This document shows positions 18,315 through 27,247 of a DNA stretch of 64,000 nt, in pieces. The notes beneath the pieces were generated by a model. It made no database searches. It saw only the letters and a program-made list of their open reading frames with translations, and was not told the DNA's origin. Source of the stretch: Streptomyces violascens. GTDB lineage: Bacteria > Actinomycetota > Actinomycetes > Streptomycetales > Streptomycetaceae. How positions within the stretch are numbered: position 1 is the first letter of the stretch; each line of letters starts with the position of its first letter. Position numbers and translations under genes: made by a program. Location of the stretch: the NCBI RefSeq assembly GCF_014649955.1, contig NZ_BMUA01000023.1, positions 1 through 64,000 on the forward strand, in the 5' to 3' direction.

Positions 18315-19864
18315 TGTCCGCCGCCCCCGGCCGTCAGGCTCTCGCGGTCCTTCGGGGCCGCCTTCGCGACCTGCCCGCCCTCGCCGAAGTACGCGCGGGA
18401 CAGCCGGGCCCGCAGCGACCGCCCGCCGGCCATCGGTTCGGGCTGTTCGTGTGCCGTCAGGGTGTGAAGGCGCTCCGCGGGCAGCGGCTCGTGCACCTCG
18501 ACGTACTCGCCGTGCGGCAGCTTCCTGATGCGGCCGGTCTCCCTGCCGTGCAGCACCAGGTCGCGGTCGCGCCGCTGGAGGCCGAGGCACCAGCGGCGCG
18601 TGATGTCGAAGACGAGCACCGGCACCACGAAGAAGCCGATCCGCACCGTCCAGGTCATCGCGTTGAGCGAGAGGTGGAAGTGGGTGGCGAAGAGGTCGTT
18701 GCCGCCGCCGACCAGCGTCACCAGGTACAGGCTGATCCAGGCCGTGCCCAGCGCGGTGCGTACGGGCGCGTTGCGCGGCCGGTCGAGGAGGTGGCGCTCG
18801 CGCCGGTCCTTGGTGATCCACGCCTCCACGAAGGGATAGACCGCGATCAGGCCGAGGATCGTCGGGAAGAGGAGGAAGGGGATGAGCACGCCGAGAGCGA
18901 GAGTGTGGCCCCACGCGCTGATCTCCCAGCCCGGCATCACCCGGATCAGGCCCTCCGCGAAGCCCATGTACCAGTCGGGCTGGGCGCCCGTGGAGACCTG
19001 GTCGGGGCGGTACGGGCCGAACGCCCAGATCGGGTTGATCGTGGCGATCGCGGCCACCACCGCCGTCACCCCGAACACCAGGAAGAAGAAGCCGCCCGCC
19101 TTCGCCGCGTACACGGGAAGGAGCGGCATGCCGACCACGTTCTTCTCGGTGCGGCCGGGCCCGGCGAACTGCGTGTGCTTGTGGAAGAAGACCAGGATCA
19201 GATGGGCCACGAGCAGACCCAGCATGATGCCCGGGATGAGCAGGACGTGCAGGCTGTAGAAGCGCGGAATGATGTCCGTACCCGGGAACTCCCCGCCGAA
19301 CAGGAACATTTGGATGTACGTTCCGACCACCGGCACCGAAAGGATCACGCCCTCGATGAAGCGGATGCCCGTGCCGGAGAGCAGGTCGTCGGGGAGCGAG
19401 TAGCCGAAGAAGCCGTCCAGCATGCCGAGGAACAACAGGCCGAAGCCGAACAGCCAGTTGACCTCCCGGGGCTTGCGGAAGGCGCCGGTGAAGAACACCC
19501 GCATCATGTGCACGAACATCGCCGCGATGAAGATCAGCGCCGCCCAGTGGTGGATCTGCCGGATCAGCAGCCCGCCGCGCACCTCGAAGCTGATGTGCAT
19601 CGTCGAGTCGAAGGCCTCGGAGACCTTCTGGCCGTTGAGCGGGACGTACGAGCCGTCGTAGACGACCTCCACCATGCTCGGCTTGAAGAACAGCGTCAGA
19701 TAGACGCCGGTCAGAATGATGATGACGAAGCTGTACAGGCAGATCTCGCCCAGCATGAACGACCAGTGGTCCGGAAAGATCTTCCGCATGTTGCTCCTGG
19801 CGAGCCGGTGGAGGCCCACCCGCCCGTCCGCCCATTCGGCGATCCGCTCTCCACGTCCGGCCAC
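18311..19864 (-). CDS. qcrB: cytochrome bc1 cytochrome b subunit, orphan QcrB paralogue
   Basis: A 517-residue integral membrane protein. It begins with an amphipathic stretch and KIFPDHWSFMLGEICLYSF, then MHISFEVRGGLLIRQIHHWAA and VHMMRVFFTGAFRKPREVNW, whose His residues ligate heme b. It continues with SLHVLLIPGIML and the quinol-site motif PDWY near residue 295, the actinobacterial form of PEWY. The C-terminal cytoplasmic tail has about 100 residues. I chose the GTG at 19864 because GAGGGGG precedes it and the N-terminus aligns with actinobacterial QcrB. No qcrC or qcrA gene is nearby, unlike the housekeeping qcrCAB operon; here it is followed by a PPOX protein and a TetR regulator. Confidence 0.92.
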   Translation of the reverse strand: MAGRGERIAEWADGRVGLHRLARSNMRKIFPDHWSFMLGEICLYSFVIIILTGVYLTLFFKPSMVEVVYDGSYVPLNGQKVSEAFDSTMHISFEVRGGLLIRQIHHWAALIFIAAMFVHMMRVFFTGAFRKPREVNWLFGFGLLFLGMLDGFFGYSLPDDLLSGTGIRFIEGVILSVPVVGTYIQMFLFGGEFPGTDIIPRFYSLHVLLIPGIMLGLLVAHLILVFFHKHTQFAGPGRTEKNVVGMPLLPVYAAKAGGFFFLVFGVTAVVAAIATINPIWAFGPYRPDQVSTGAQPDWYMGFAEGLIRVMPGWEISAWGHTLALGVLIPFLLFPTILGLIAVYPFVEAWITKDRRERHLLDRPRNAPVRTALGTAWISLYLVTLVGGGNDLFATHFHLSLNAMTWTVRIGFFVVPVLVFDITRRWCLGLQRRDRDLVLHGRETGRIRKLPHGEYVEVHEPLPAERLHTLTAHEQPEPMAGGRSLRARLSRAYFGEGGQVAKAAPKDRESLTAGGGGQ

Positions 19865-19961
19865 CCCGAACCCCCTCGCTCCGGCGCGCCCCCACTGAGG
19901 ACGCGCACGTCGGACGTCGGCAGGGACCGACCGTTCCACTCCCCTGCCGACGTCCGCATAC

Positions 19962-19985
19962 TAACTGGGGAGAGATCCCCAGTTA
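19962..19985. promoter_or_regulatory. perfect 10-bp inverted repeat, likely TetR operator
   Basis: The arms TAACTGGGGA and TCCCCAGTTA flank the spacer GAGA. The site is about 100 bases upstream of the qcrB start, in the qcrB/tsaD intergenic region. Its length and symmetry suit a TetR-family dimer pair, and the only TetR gene nearby closes the qcrB operon. Confidence 0.65.
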
Positions 19986-20052
19986 AGCCCGGCTCCACTC
20001 CACCCCAGGCCCCCGCCCCTCGCGGCCCCCGCCCGCCCCGGCACCCCTATCC

Positions 20053-20075
20053 TTATTGCGAACTACTTGCAATAA
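20053..20075. promoter_or_regulatory. Fur-family (Nur-like) box upstream of tsaD
   Basis: The perfect 7-bp arms TTATTGC and GCAATAA are separated by nine bases, and the core TTGC-N9-GCAA matches the layout I recall for Streptomyces Nur sites (TGCaa-N5-ttGCA). The site lies 30 bases before the tsaD start in an otherwise GC-rich region, so it probably overlaps the promoter. The match to Nur rather than another Fur-family protein is from memory. Confidence 0.5.
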
Positions 20076-20104
20076 CGGCAGGGCAGGCGGAAGGGGTGTT
20101 CGGG

Positions 20105-21166
20105 GTGGGCCGTCCAGTGGTGCTCGGGATCGAGTCGTCCTGCGACGAGACGGGGGCCGGTCTCGTGCGGAACGGGCGGCTGCTCGGCCATGCGGTCGCG
20201 TCGAGCATGGACGAGCACGCCCGCTACGGCGGGGTCGTGCCGGAGATCGCCGCCCGCGCCCACGTCCACTCCTTCACCCCGGTCGTGCACCGGGCGCTGG
20301 ACGATGCGGGGCTGCGGATGTCCGACATCGGCGCGATCGCCGTGACGACCGGACCCGGCCTCTCCGGCGCCCTCCAGGTCGGCCTCGCGGGCGCGAAGGG
20401 GCTGGCGTACGCGCTGGACGTACCCCTGTACGGCGTCCACCACCTGGCCGGGCATGTCGCCGCGGACACTCTTGAGCACGGGCCGCTGCCCGACCCGTGC
20501 ATGGTGCTGATCGTGTCCGGCGGCCACACCTCGCTGCTGCTCGTGCGGGACCTGGCACGCGACCCGATCACGCACCTCGGCGACACCCTCGACGACGCGG
20601 CGGGCGAGTGCTTCGACAAGGTCGCCCGCGTCTTCGGGCTGCCCTATCCCGGCGGCCCCGCCATCGACCGGGCGGCCAGGGGCGGCGACGCGGGCGCGGT
20701 CACCTTCCCCCGGCCTCTGACCGGGCCGCGCGACGACCCGTACGCCTTCTCCTTCTCCGGGCTCAAGACGGCCGCCGCCCGCTGGGCCGAGCGCCACGCC
20801 GGCGCCGAGCTCCCCGTCGCCGACGGCTCGGCGGCCCTCCAGGAGGCGATCGCCGACGTACTGACCCGCAAGGCCGTGGACGCCTGCCGCACGCACGGCG
20901 TCGACACCCTGGTCGTGGTGGGCGGGGTCGCAGCGAACTCCCGCGTACGGTCCCTGGCCGAGCAGCGCTGCGCGGCGGCCGGGATCACCCTGCGCGTGCC
21001 GCCACTCGGCCTGTGCACCGACAACGGCGCGATGATCGCCGCGGTGGGCGACCTCCTGGTCCGCGCGGGCGCCGAACCCGCCCCGCTTGACGTCTCCATC
21101 GACCCGTCCGCCCCGCTGGACTACGCGGCCCTGCACCCGGTCGCGCGGGGTGCGCGGGCCGCCTGA
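20105..21166 (+). CDS. tsaD: tRNA N6-adenosine threonylcarbamoyltransferase TsaD (Gcp/Kae1)
   Basis: A 353-residue ASKHA-fold enzyme that transfers the threonylcarbamoyl group from TC-AMP to A37 of ANN-decoding tRNAs. Motifs seen are VLGIESSCDETG at the start, GGVVPEIAARAH, the metal-binding HHLAGH, VSGGHTSLLL, DDAAGECFDKVARVFGLPYPGGPAID, SFSGLKTA and LCTDNGAMIA. The usual partners tsaB, tsaE and rimI are not in this window, so the gene stands alone and may be a second copy. I chose the GTG at 20105, with GGAAGGGG about eight bases upstream; the GTG at 20096 is an alternative. A Fur-like box precedes it. Confidence 0.93.
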   Translation: MGRPVVLGIESSCDETGAGLVRNGRLLGHAVASSMDEHARYGGVVPEIAARAHVHSFTPVVHRALDDAGLRMSDIGAIAVTTGPGLSGALQVGLAGAKGLAYALDVPLYGVHHLAGHVAADTLEHGPLPDPCMVLIVSGGHTSLLLVRDLARDPITHLGDTLDDAAGECFDKVARVFGLPYPGGPAIDRAARGGDAGAVTFPRPLTGPRDDPYAFSFSGLKTAAARWAERHAGAELPVADGSAALQEAIADVLTRKAVDACRTHGVDTLVVVGGVAANSRVRSLAEQRCAAAGITLRVPPLGLCTDNGAMIAAVGDLLVRAGAEPAPLDVSIDPSAPLDYAALHPVARGARAA

Positions 21167-21206
21167 CGAAGGCGGGCCTGCCGCGCCCCGGCAAGGGGGT
21201 GCCCCC

Positions 21207-22208
21207 TCAGTGCCCCAGCCTGGCCAGGGCCGCGTCCGGGTAGCGGCCCCCGGCGACCGCACCCTCGGGGACGGCGCGGGTCAGCAGGGCCACCTGCCCG
21301 GCGGTCAGGGTCAGCTCGGCCGCCGCCGTGTTCTCCTCCACGTAGCGGCGCTTCTTCGTGCCGGGGATCGGGACGACGTCCTCGCCCTGGGCGAGGAGCC
21401 AGGCCAGGGCAGCCTGCCCGGGGGTGCAGCCGAGCTCGGCCGCGACGGCGCGCACCGCGTCGACCAGCGCCAGGTTGTGCCCGAAGTTCTCCTCGGCGAA
21501 GCGCGGCCAGCGCCTGCGGTTGTCCGCGCCGTCCAGGTCGGCCGTGGAGGTGATGCTGCCGGTGAGCATGCCGCGGCCCAGCGGGCTGTACGCGACCACG
21601 GCGATCCCCAGCTCGCGGCACGCGTCCAGCATGGCGCCCTCGACGACGTCCCGGGTGAACAGCGAGTACTCCAACTGCACGGCGGCGATGGGGTGTTCGG
21701 CATGCGCCCTGCGCAGCGTGTCGACGCTGATCTCGCTGAGCGCGAGATGGCCGACCTTGCCCTCGGCGACCAGCCCGGCCATCGCGCCCACCGTCTCCTC
21801 GATCGGGACGGCGGGGTCGCGGCGGTGCACGTAGTACAGGTCGATGTGCTCGACGCCCAGGCGCCGCAGCGAGGCCTCGCAGGCGTTGCGGACATGGGCC
21901 GCCGAGGTGTCCACCCGGTCCACCCGGCCCGTGTCCGGGTCGTGCCGCAGCCCGAACTTCGTCGCGAGCACCAGGCGCTCCCGGACGGCCGCGCGCCGCC
22001 GCAGCCAGCGGCCGAGGAACTCCTCGTTGGCGCCACGGCCGTACGCGTCAGCCGTGTCGAGCAGCGTGACGCCCAGGTCGAGCGCCCGGTCCAGGGCCCG
22101 CTCGGACTCGGCGTCGTCCGCCACCCCGTACGCCGTCGACATGCCCATGCACCCCAGACCCACGGCCGAGACGGTCGGGCCCCCGGTGCCCAGCTCGCGA
22201 TACCTCAC
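21207..22208 (-). CDS. aldo/keto reductase
   Basis: A 333-residue TIM-barrel NADPH-dependent oxidoreductase of the AKR13/YdhF-like bacterial group. The catalytic tetrad can be seen: Asp51 and Tyr56 in LLDTADAYGRG, Lys84 in LATKFG, and His128 in DLYYVHRRDP. The phosphate-binding region PGTKKRRYVEEN lies near the C-terminus. The GTG at 22208 gives the normal N-terminus MRYRELGTGG, with GGGGAG upstream. It is divergent from the aminotransferase gene with about 195 bases between and convergent with tsaD. Substrate unknown; these enzymes reduce small aldehydes and ketones. Confidence 0.9.
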   Translation of the reverse strand: MRYRELGTGGPTVSAVGLGCMGMSTAYGVADDAESERALDRALDLGVTLLDTADAYGRGANEEFLGRWLRRRAAVRERLVLATKFGLRHDPDTGRVDRVDTSAAHVRNACEASLRRLGVEHIDLYYVHRRDPAVPIEETVGAMAGLVAEGKVGHLALSEISVDTLRRAHAEHPIAAVQLEYSLFTRDVVEGAMLDACRELGIAVVAYSPLGRGMLTGSITSTADLDGADNRRRWPRFAEENFGHNLALVDAVRAVAAELGCTPGQAALAWLLAQGEDVVPIPGTKKRRYVEENTAAAELTLTAGQVALLTRAVPEGAVAGGRYPDAALARLGH

Positions 22209-22403
22209 GTGGCGTTCAGCTCCCCTTCTGTCACTCTGCGAAGTTCCGGGCTCCGATTCTCCCGTATTGAGCCTGCGTACGGGGGCTGCGCACGGAGGCG
22301 GGGAAGCCGGTCGTCCGGGCCTCAGGGGGCTCTTTGTAAGCTCGACAGGGCGCACCCACCCCATGCCGTTCCACGCACGCGCGGCCCCGCGAGAGGAATC
22401 ACC

Positions 22404-23675
22404 ATGACCACCGAGCTGAGCCCCGACGCCCTGGCCGGGCTCCTCGACCAGGCCCGGCAGGACTACGCGGCGCTTGCGGCCCGCAGCCTCAAGCTCGACC
22501 TCACCCGGGGCAAGCCCGCGCCCGAGCAGCTCGACCTCTCCGAGGACCTGCTCAGCCTGCCCGGCGGCCGCTACACCGCCGCCGACGGCACGGACGTACG
22601 CAACTACGGCGGCCTCCAGGGCCTCATGGAGCTCCGGGAGATCTTCGCCGAGGTGCTCCAGGTGCCGGCCGGGCAGCTGCTCGCCGCGGGCAACTCCAGC
22701 CTGGAGCTCATGCACGACTGCCTGGTCCACGCGATGCTGAGCGTCGTCCCCGGCGCCGAGTCCCACTGGGTGGACCAGGAGCGCCTCGCGTTCCTGTGCC
22801 CGGTGCCCGGCTACGACCGGCACTTCTCGCTGTGCGAGCGGTTCGGCATCGAGATGATCCCGGTGCCGATGACCGATGCGGGCCCGGACATGGACGTCGT
22901 GGAGCGCCTGGTCGCCGAGGACGCGGGCATCAAGGGCATCTGGTGCGTGCCGAAGTACAGCAACCCGAGCGGCATCAGCTACAGCGACGAGACCGTGGCG
23001 CGCCTGGCCCGCATGGAGACCGCGGCCCCCGACTTCCGGATCTTCTGGGACAACGCGTATGCCGCCCACCACCTGACCGACGAGCCCACCGAGATCGCCG
23101 ACCTGCTCGGCGCCTGCGCGCAGGCCGGTCACGCGGACCGCGCGTTCGTCTTCGGCTCCACCTCGAAGATCACGGCCGCGGGCGCGGGCGTCGCCTTCTT
23201 CGGCTCCTCGCCCGCCAACGTGCAGTGGCTGCTCGCCAACAACTCCAAGCGCTCGATCGGCCCCGACAAGATCAACCAGCTGCGCCACGTCCTGTTCCTG
23301 CGGGACGCGGACGGCGTGCGGGCCCACATGGAGCGCCAGCGCGCGCTGCTCCAGCCGAAGTTCGAGATCGTCCAGCGGATCCTGGAGAGCGAGCTCGGCG
23401 GCACCGGCCTCGCGAGCTGGACTGTTCCCAAGGGCGGCTACTTCGTCACCCTGGAGGTCCCCGAGGGCTGTGCGAAGGAGGTCGTGGCACGGGCCGGCGA
23501 GGCGGGCGTCGTGCTGACCCCGGCCGGTGCGACGCACCCGTACGGAAACGACCCGAAGGACGCCACCATCCGCATCGCGCCCAGCTACCCGGGCCTGGCG
23601 GAGCTGGAGCAGGCGATCCTGGGCCTCACGGCCTGCGTGCGGCTCGTCGGGTACGAGAAGCTCCTCGCGGCCTGA
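22404..23675 (+). CDS. PLP-dependent aminotransferase class I (aspartate aminotransferase-like, subgroup Ib)
   Basis: A 423-residue fold-type I aminotransferase. The PLP lysine is Lys255 in FGSTSKITAAG. The stretch containing NYGGLQGLMELREIF and AAGNSSLELMHD binds the phosphate region, WCVPKYSNPSG follows, FWDNAYAAHH carries the cofactor Asp and Tyr, and TIRIAPSYP near the C-terminus carries the substrate-binding Arg. These features fit the MocR-less aspartate aminotransferase-like group seen in actinobacteria. The ATG is preceded by GAGAGGAA. The gene is followed at once by a large inverted repeat. Substrate is most likely aspartate or an aromatic amino acid, not certain. Confidence 0.92.
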   Translation: MTTELSPDALAGLLDQARQDYAALAARSLKLDLTRGKPAPEQLDLSEDLLSLPGGRYTAADGTDVRNYGGLQGLMELREIFAEVLQVPAGQLLAAGNSSLELMHDCLVHAMLSVVPGAESHWVDQERLAFLCPVPGYDRHFSLCERFGIEMIPVPMTDAGPDMDVVERLVAEDAGIKGIWCVPKYSNPSGISYSDETVARLARMETAAPDFRIFWDNAYAAHHLTDEPTEIADLLGACAQAGHADRAFVFGSTSKITAAGAGVAFFGSSPANVQWLLANNSKRSIGPDKINQLRHVLFLRDADGVRAHMERQRALLQPKFEIVQRILESELGGTGLASWTVPKGGYFVTLEVPEGCAKEVVARAGEAGVVLTPAGATHPYGNDPKDATIRIAPSYPGLAELEQAILGLTACVRLVGYEKLLAA

Positions 23676-23687
23676 GCCGGACGAACC

Positions 23688-23740
23688 GAAAGCGGGAGGC
23701 CGCCTTCGCACCCGGGGTGCGAAGGCGGCCTCCCGCTTTC
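23688..23740. terminator. bidirectional terminator, perfect 26-bp arms
   Basis: The arms begin GAAAGCGGGAGGC and end GCCTCCCGCTTTC around a single central base. It lies between the convergent aminotransferase gene and ABC permease gene, 13 and 32 bases from their stops, and the outer AAA/TTT ends give a short U tract in both directions. Confidence 0.92.
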
Positions 23741-23771
23741 CGGGGATACGAGCCGGGGACAGGGCCCGGGC

Positions 23772-24641
23772 CTACGACACGATGTCCTTGCGGGCGAACC
23801 CGCGGAAGGCCAGCGCGAACAGGACGAGCGCGTACGCGACCGACACCGCCGAGCCCTTCAGCATGCCGCCCCACTCCAGGTGCGGCTGGAGCGCGTCGGC
23901 CCAGGCGAACTGCCAGTGCGCGGGCAGGAAGTCCCGCCAGTCGCCCAGCGCCGTCACCGCGTCCAGGACGTTGCCGACGATGGTCAGGCCCACCGCGCCG
24001 CCGACCGCGCCGAGCGGCGCGTCCGTCCTCGTGGAGAGCCAGAACGCGAGCGCCGCCGTGACCAGCTGGGACACGAAGACGAAGGCGACCGCGATGGCGA
24101 GCCGGGGTATCGCCTGGCCCGAGCCGAGCGAGCCGCCGGTCGGGATCTGGAGCGGCCCCCAGCCGTAGACCGCCGTGCCCGCCGCGAGCGCCACCACGGG
24201 CAGCAGCACGATGGCCGCCGCACTGAACCCGAGCGCCACCGCCAGCTTCGACCACAGCAGCCGGGCCCGCGGCACGGGCGCGGCCAGCAGGTACCGCAGC
24301 GAGGACCAGCTCGCCTCCGAGGCCACCGTGTCGCCGCAGAACAGCGCGACGGGCACCACGAGCAGGAAGCCCGCCGACACGAACAGGCAGGTCGCGGCGA
24401 AGTTGGCGCCGGACGCGGTCGCCGTGTCCATCAGGGTGATGCGGCCGTTCCGGCTGCTCGGGCTGCCGCCGATGGCGAAGGCGACGATCAGGACGAACGG
24501 CAGCGCGCCGAGCACCGCGCCCATGACCAGGGTGCGCCGGCGCTTGAGCTGCCGCACGGCCTCGACGCGCAGCGGCAGGGTGCGCCGGGCCCGGTAGCCG
24601 GGGGCCGTCTCGCCCGACGGGGACTCCATCAGCGTGGTCAT
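23772..24641 (-). CDS. ABC-2-type transporter permease
   Basis: A 289-residue membrane protein with about six hydrophobic helices: LVMGAVLGALPFVLIVAFA, CLFVSAGFLLVVPVALF, LGFSAAAIVLLPVVALAAG, LAIAVAFVFVSQLVTAALAF, LGAVGGAVGLTIVGNV and SVAYALVLFALAF. The motif SEASWSSLRYLLAAPVPRARLLWSKL between helices 2 and 3 is the cytoplasmic coupling region typical of ABC-2 permeases. Its ATG overlaps the TGA of the upstream hydrolase-ATPase fusion gene, so the two form one transporter. Substrate unknown. Confidence 0.9.
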   Translation of the reverse strand: MTTLMESPSGETAPGYRARRTLPLRVEAVRQLKRRRTLVMGAVLGALPFVLIVAFAIGGSPSSRNGRITLMDTATASGANFAATCLFVSAGFLLVVPVALFCGDTVASEASWSSLRYLLAAPVPRARLLWSKLAVALGFSAAAIVLLPVVALAAGTAVYGWGPLQIPTGGSLGSGQAIPRLAIAVAFVFVSQLVTAALAFWLSTRTDAPLGAVGGAVGLTIVGNVLDAVTALGDWRDFLPAHWQFAWADALQPHLEWGGMLKGSAVSVAYALVLFALAFRGFARKDIVS

Positions 24642-27247
24642 GCGGAACCTCCGATCAGGGTGAGGAACGCGTCCTCCAGGCGGCGGTGCGGGCCGACGCC
24701 GGTCAACTGCACGTCCAGGCGCAGGAGTTCGGCGATGAGCTCGGTGGTGGTCGCTCCTTCGAGGCGGATCAGGAGGCCCTCGTCGGTGCGCAGCGCCGAG
24801 CCGATGCCGGGCAGGGCCGCCACCTTGTCCACGACGGCCTCGGCGACGGGTTCGGCGGTCGTGACGAGCAGGGTGTCGCTCGCGCCGGTGATCTCGGCGA
24901 CGGGACCCGCCTGGACGAGCCGGCCCCGGTCCATCACCACCAGATGCGTACAGGACTGCTCGACCTCCGACAGGAGGTGGCTGGAGACGATCACGGTGCG
25001 GCCGCCCTCGGCGTACCGGATCATCACGTCCCGCATCTCGCGGATCTGTGGCGGATCGAGCCCGTTGGTCGGCTCGTCGAGGATCAGGAGGTCCGGCATG
25101 CCGAGCATGGCCTGCGCGATGGCGAGCCGCTGCCGCATGCCCTGCGAGTACGTGCGGACCGCGCGCTGGAGGGCGTCGCCCAGGCCCGCGATCTCCAGTG
25201 CCTCCTCGATGCGGGAGTCCTCGGCGGGGCGGCCGGTCGCCGCCCAGTACAGCTCCAGGTTCTCGCGGCCCGACAGGTGCGGCAGGAAGCCCGCGCCCTC
25301 GACGAACGCGCCGACCCGGGACAGCACGGGCGAGCCCGGCCGGATGGCGTGGCCGAACACGCGGATCTCGCCGCCGTCGGGCCGGATCAGGCCCATGAGC
25401 ATGCGCAGGGTGGTGGTCTTGCCCGCGCCGTTGGGCCCGAGCAGCCCGAGCACCTGGCCCTTCTCGACGCGGAAGGAGAGGTCACGCACGGCGTACCGGT
25501 CGCTGGACTTGGCGTACTTCTTGGTCAAGCCGGTGATCTGGAGCGGTACTTGGGCCAGCTCCGGGTCCGGGGCGGGGGTGTGGGTGCGCCGGGTGACCAG
25601 GAGCGCGCCGCCGATGAGAGCCCCGGCGAGCGGCAGGCCCCACACCCACCAGGAAAGACCCGCGGAGGCGGTGCGCGCGGCGGGCACGGTGGGCACGCTC
25701 AGGCCGCCGCCGTCCAGGGACACGGTGTACGTGGCGGGGCCGGCCGGGGAGGCGAAGCCGAGGTCGGTGGCGGCCAGGACGAGGCGAAGGCGGTGACCGG
25801 CCTCGACGTTGTGGTCGACGGCGGGCAGGGTCAGCTCGACGGTCTTGCCGTCCTTCGCGCCGTCGACCCGTATCGGGGCGACGAGCTGGGAGGGCAGCAC
25901 CTGCTGCTTGCCGTCGGGGCCGACGTCGTACACCTTCCCGAAGAGCACGGCAAAGTCGCCGCTCGACTTCACCCTGAGCCTGACGGTGGGCGAGCCGGTG
26001 ACATGGACGCCGGTCTTCAGGGGCGCCGAGTCGAACCTGGCGTACTGGCCGGGGAAGTCGAGGGAGAGGCCGACGCCGAGCGAGGACAGGCCGGACAGGC
26101 CCGAGCCGAGGCCGGGCACCGCCGAGATCGCGGGCGGCGCCCCGCCCGGCGGGTTGTCGAAGCTCTGCTCGCGGCCGGTCAGCGCGATCGTCTGCCGCCC
26201 GCTCTCCAGACCGGGGTAACCACCGCTGCTCGCCCCCCTCAACTGGGCCGCGCCATCAGTGGAGTTGACGCCTCCGGTACGGGTGACGCGGAAGGCGGGG
26301 CCGGTGTCAGTCCCCTTCTCGTCCTTCAGATACCGGTCGAACCACTGGGTGACACGGGCCTGGGTGCGGCCGGCCTCGCGGTCGCCGCCGTCGTGCCCGC
26401 CCGCGACCCAGTCGACGGAGACCGGCGCTCCATTGCCGGAGATCCTCTTCGCCATGGCGTCGGCCTGCCCGAGCGGGAACAGCGAGTCGGTCTGGCCCTG
26501 CATGATCAGCGCGGGCACCTTGATCCTGTCGCCCACGGCGGACGGGCTCTTGGATTCGAGGAGCTTCTCGGCCTCGGCGTCGGGCTGTCCGGCGGTCGCG
26601 ACGCGGTTGTACATGCCGCAGATCCGGGGCTCGAACTTCTGGCAGCCGCCGGCCGTGGAGACGAAGATCCCCGCCCAGAGCTTCTTGTAGACCCCGTCGG
26701 GGAAGAAGACGTCCGACAGGTTCCAGTACGTCATCTCCGGGGCGATCGCGTCGACCCTCTTGTCGTACCCGGCGGCGAGCAGCGAGATCGCCCCGCCGTA
26801 CGACACCCCGGTCACGCCGACGCGCGGGTCGCCCGCGCCGTCCAGCCGCACTTCGGGCCGCCCGGCCAGCCAGTCGATCAGCCGGGAGACGTCCTTGACC
26901 TCGAACTGCGGGTCGTTGAGCCCGATCTGGCCGGTGGACTTGCCGAAGCCGCGCGCGGACCAGGTCAGCACCGCGTACCCGTCCCGCGCGAGCTGCTCGG
27001 CCTGGCCCCTCACCTCGTCCTTGCTGCCGCCGAAGCCGTGCCCGATCAGCACGGCGGGCCGCTTGTCCTTGGTGCTGCCCGCCGTGAAGAACGAGGTGTC
27101 GATCTTCGCTCCGGGCATGTCGAGCACCCGGTCCTCACGGTGCACGGCGGGGGCGCCCGAGGCGCCCGCGGCACTCCAGACGCCGGCCCCGGCGAGCGCG
27201 GCAAGGGCGGCCGCCCCCGCGGCCACCCGCCATCGGCGTCTGCGCAT
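24638..27247 (-). CDS. secreted-type S15/CocE alpha/beta hydrolase fused to ABC transporter ATPase
   Basis: An 869-residue two-part protein. Residues 1-30 form a signal or anchor (RRRRWRVAAGAAALAALAGAG). Residues of about 40-540 are an Xaa-Pro dipeptidyl-peptidase/CocE-type hydrolase: IGHGFGGSKDE, nucleophile Ser in GVSYGG, GQTDSLFPL and a catalytic His in VAGGHDGG, followed by a C-terminal beta domain. A membrane helix (WWVWGLPLAGALIGGALLV) leads to a cytoplasmic ABC ATPase with Walker A GPNGAGKTT near 604, signature YSQGMRQRLAIAQ and Walker B LLILDEPTNGLD. The hydrolase would thus face outward and the ATPase inward. The ATG at 27247 has GGAGAT before it; an ATG four codons earlier is possible. 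Confidence 0.92.
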   Translation of the reverse strand: MRRRRWRVAAGAAALAALAGAGVWSAAGASGAPAVHREDRVLDMPGAKIDTSFFTAGSTKDKRPAVLIGHGFGGSKDEVRGQAEQLARDGYAVLTWSARGFGKSTGQIGLNDPQFEVKDVSRLIDWLAGRPEVRLDGAGDPRVGVTGVSYGGAISLLAAGYDKRVDAIAPEMTYWNLSDVFFPDGVYKKLWAGIFVSTAGGCQKFEPRICGMYNRVATAGQPDAEAEKLLESKSPSAVGDRIKVPALIMQGQTDSLFPLGQADAMAKRISGNGAPVSVDWVAGGHDGGDREAGRTQARVTQWFDRYLKDEKGTDTGPAFRVTRTGGVNSTDGAAQLRGASSGGYPGLESGRQTIALTGREQSFDNPPGGAPPAISAVPGLGSGLSGLSSLGVGLSLDFPGQYARFDSAPLKTGVHVTGSPTVRLRVKSSGDFAVLFGKVYDVGPDGKQQVLPSQLVAPIRVDGAKDGKTVELTLPAVDHNVEAGHRLRLVLAATDLGFASPAGPATYTVSLDGGGLSVPTVPAARTASAGLSWWVWGLPLAGALIGGALLVTRRTHTPAPDPELAQVPLQITGLTKKYAKSSDRYAVRDLSFRVEKGQVLGLLGPNGAGKTTTLRMLMGLIRPDGGEIRVFGHAIRPGSPVLSRVGAFVEGAGFLPHLSGRENLELYWAATGRPAEDSRIEEALEIAGLGDALQRAVRTYSQGMRQRLAIAQAMLGMPDLLILDEPTNGLDPPQIREMRDVMIRYAEGGRTVIVSSHLLSEVEQSCTHLVVMDRGRLVQAGPVAEITGASDTLLVTTAEPVAEAVVDKVAALPGIGSALRTDEGLLIRLEGATTTELIAELLRLDVQLTGVGPHRRLEDAFLTLIGGSA

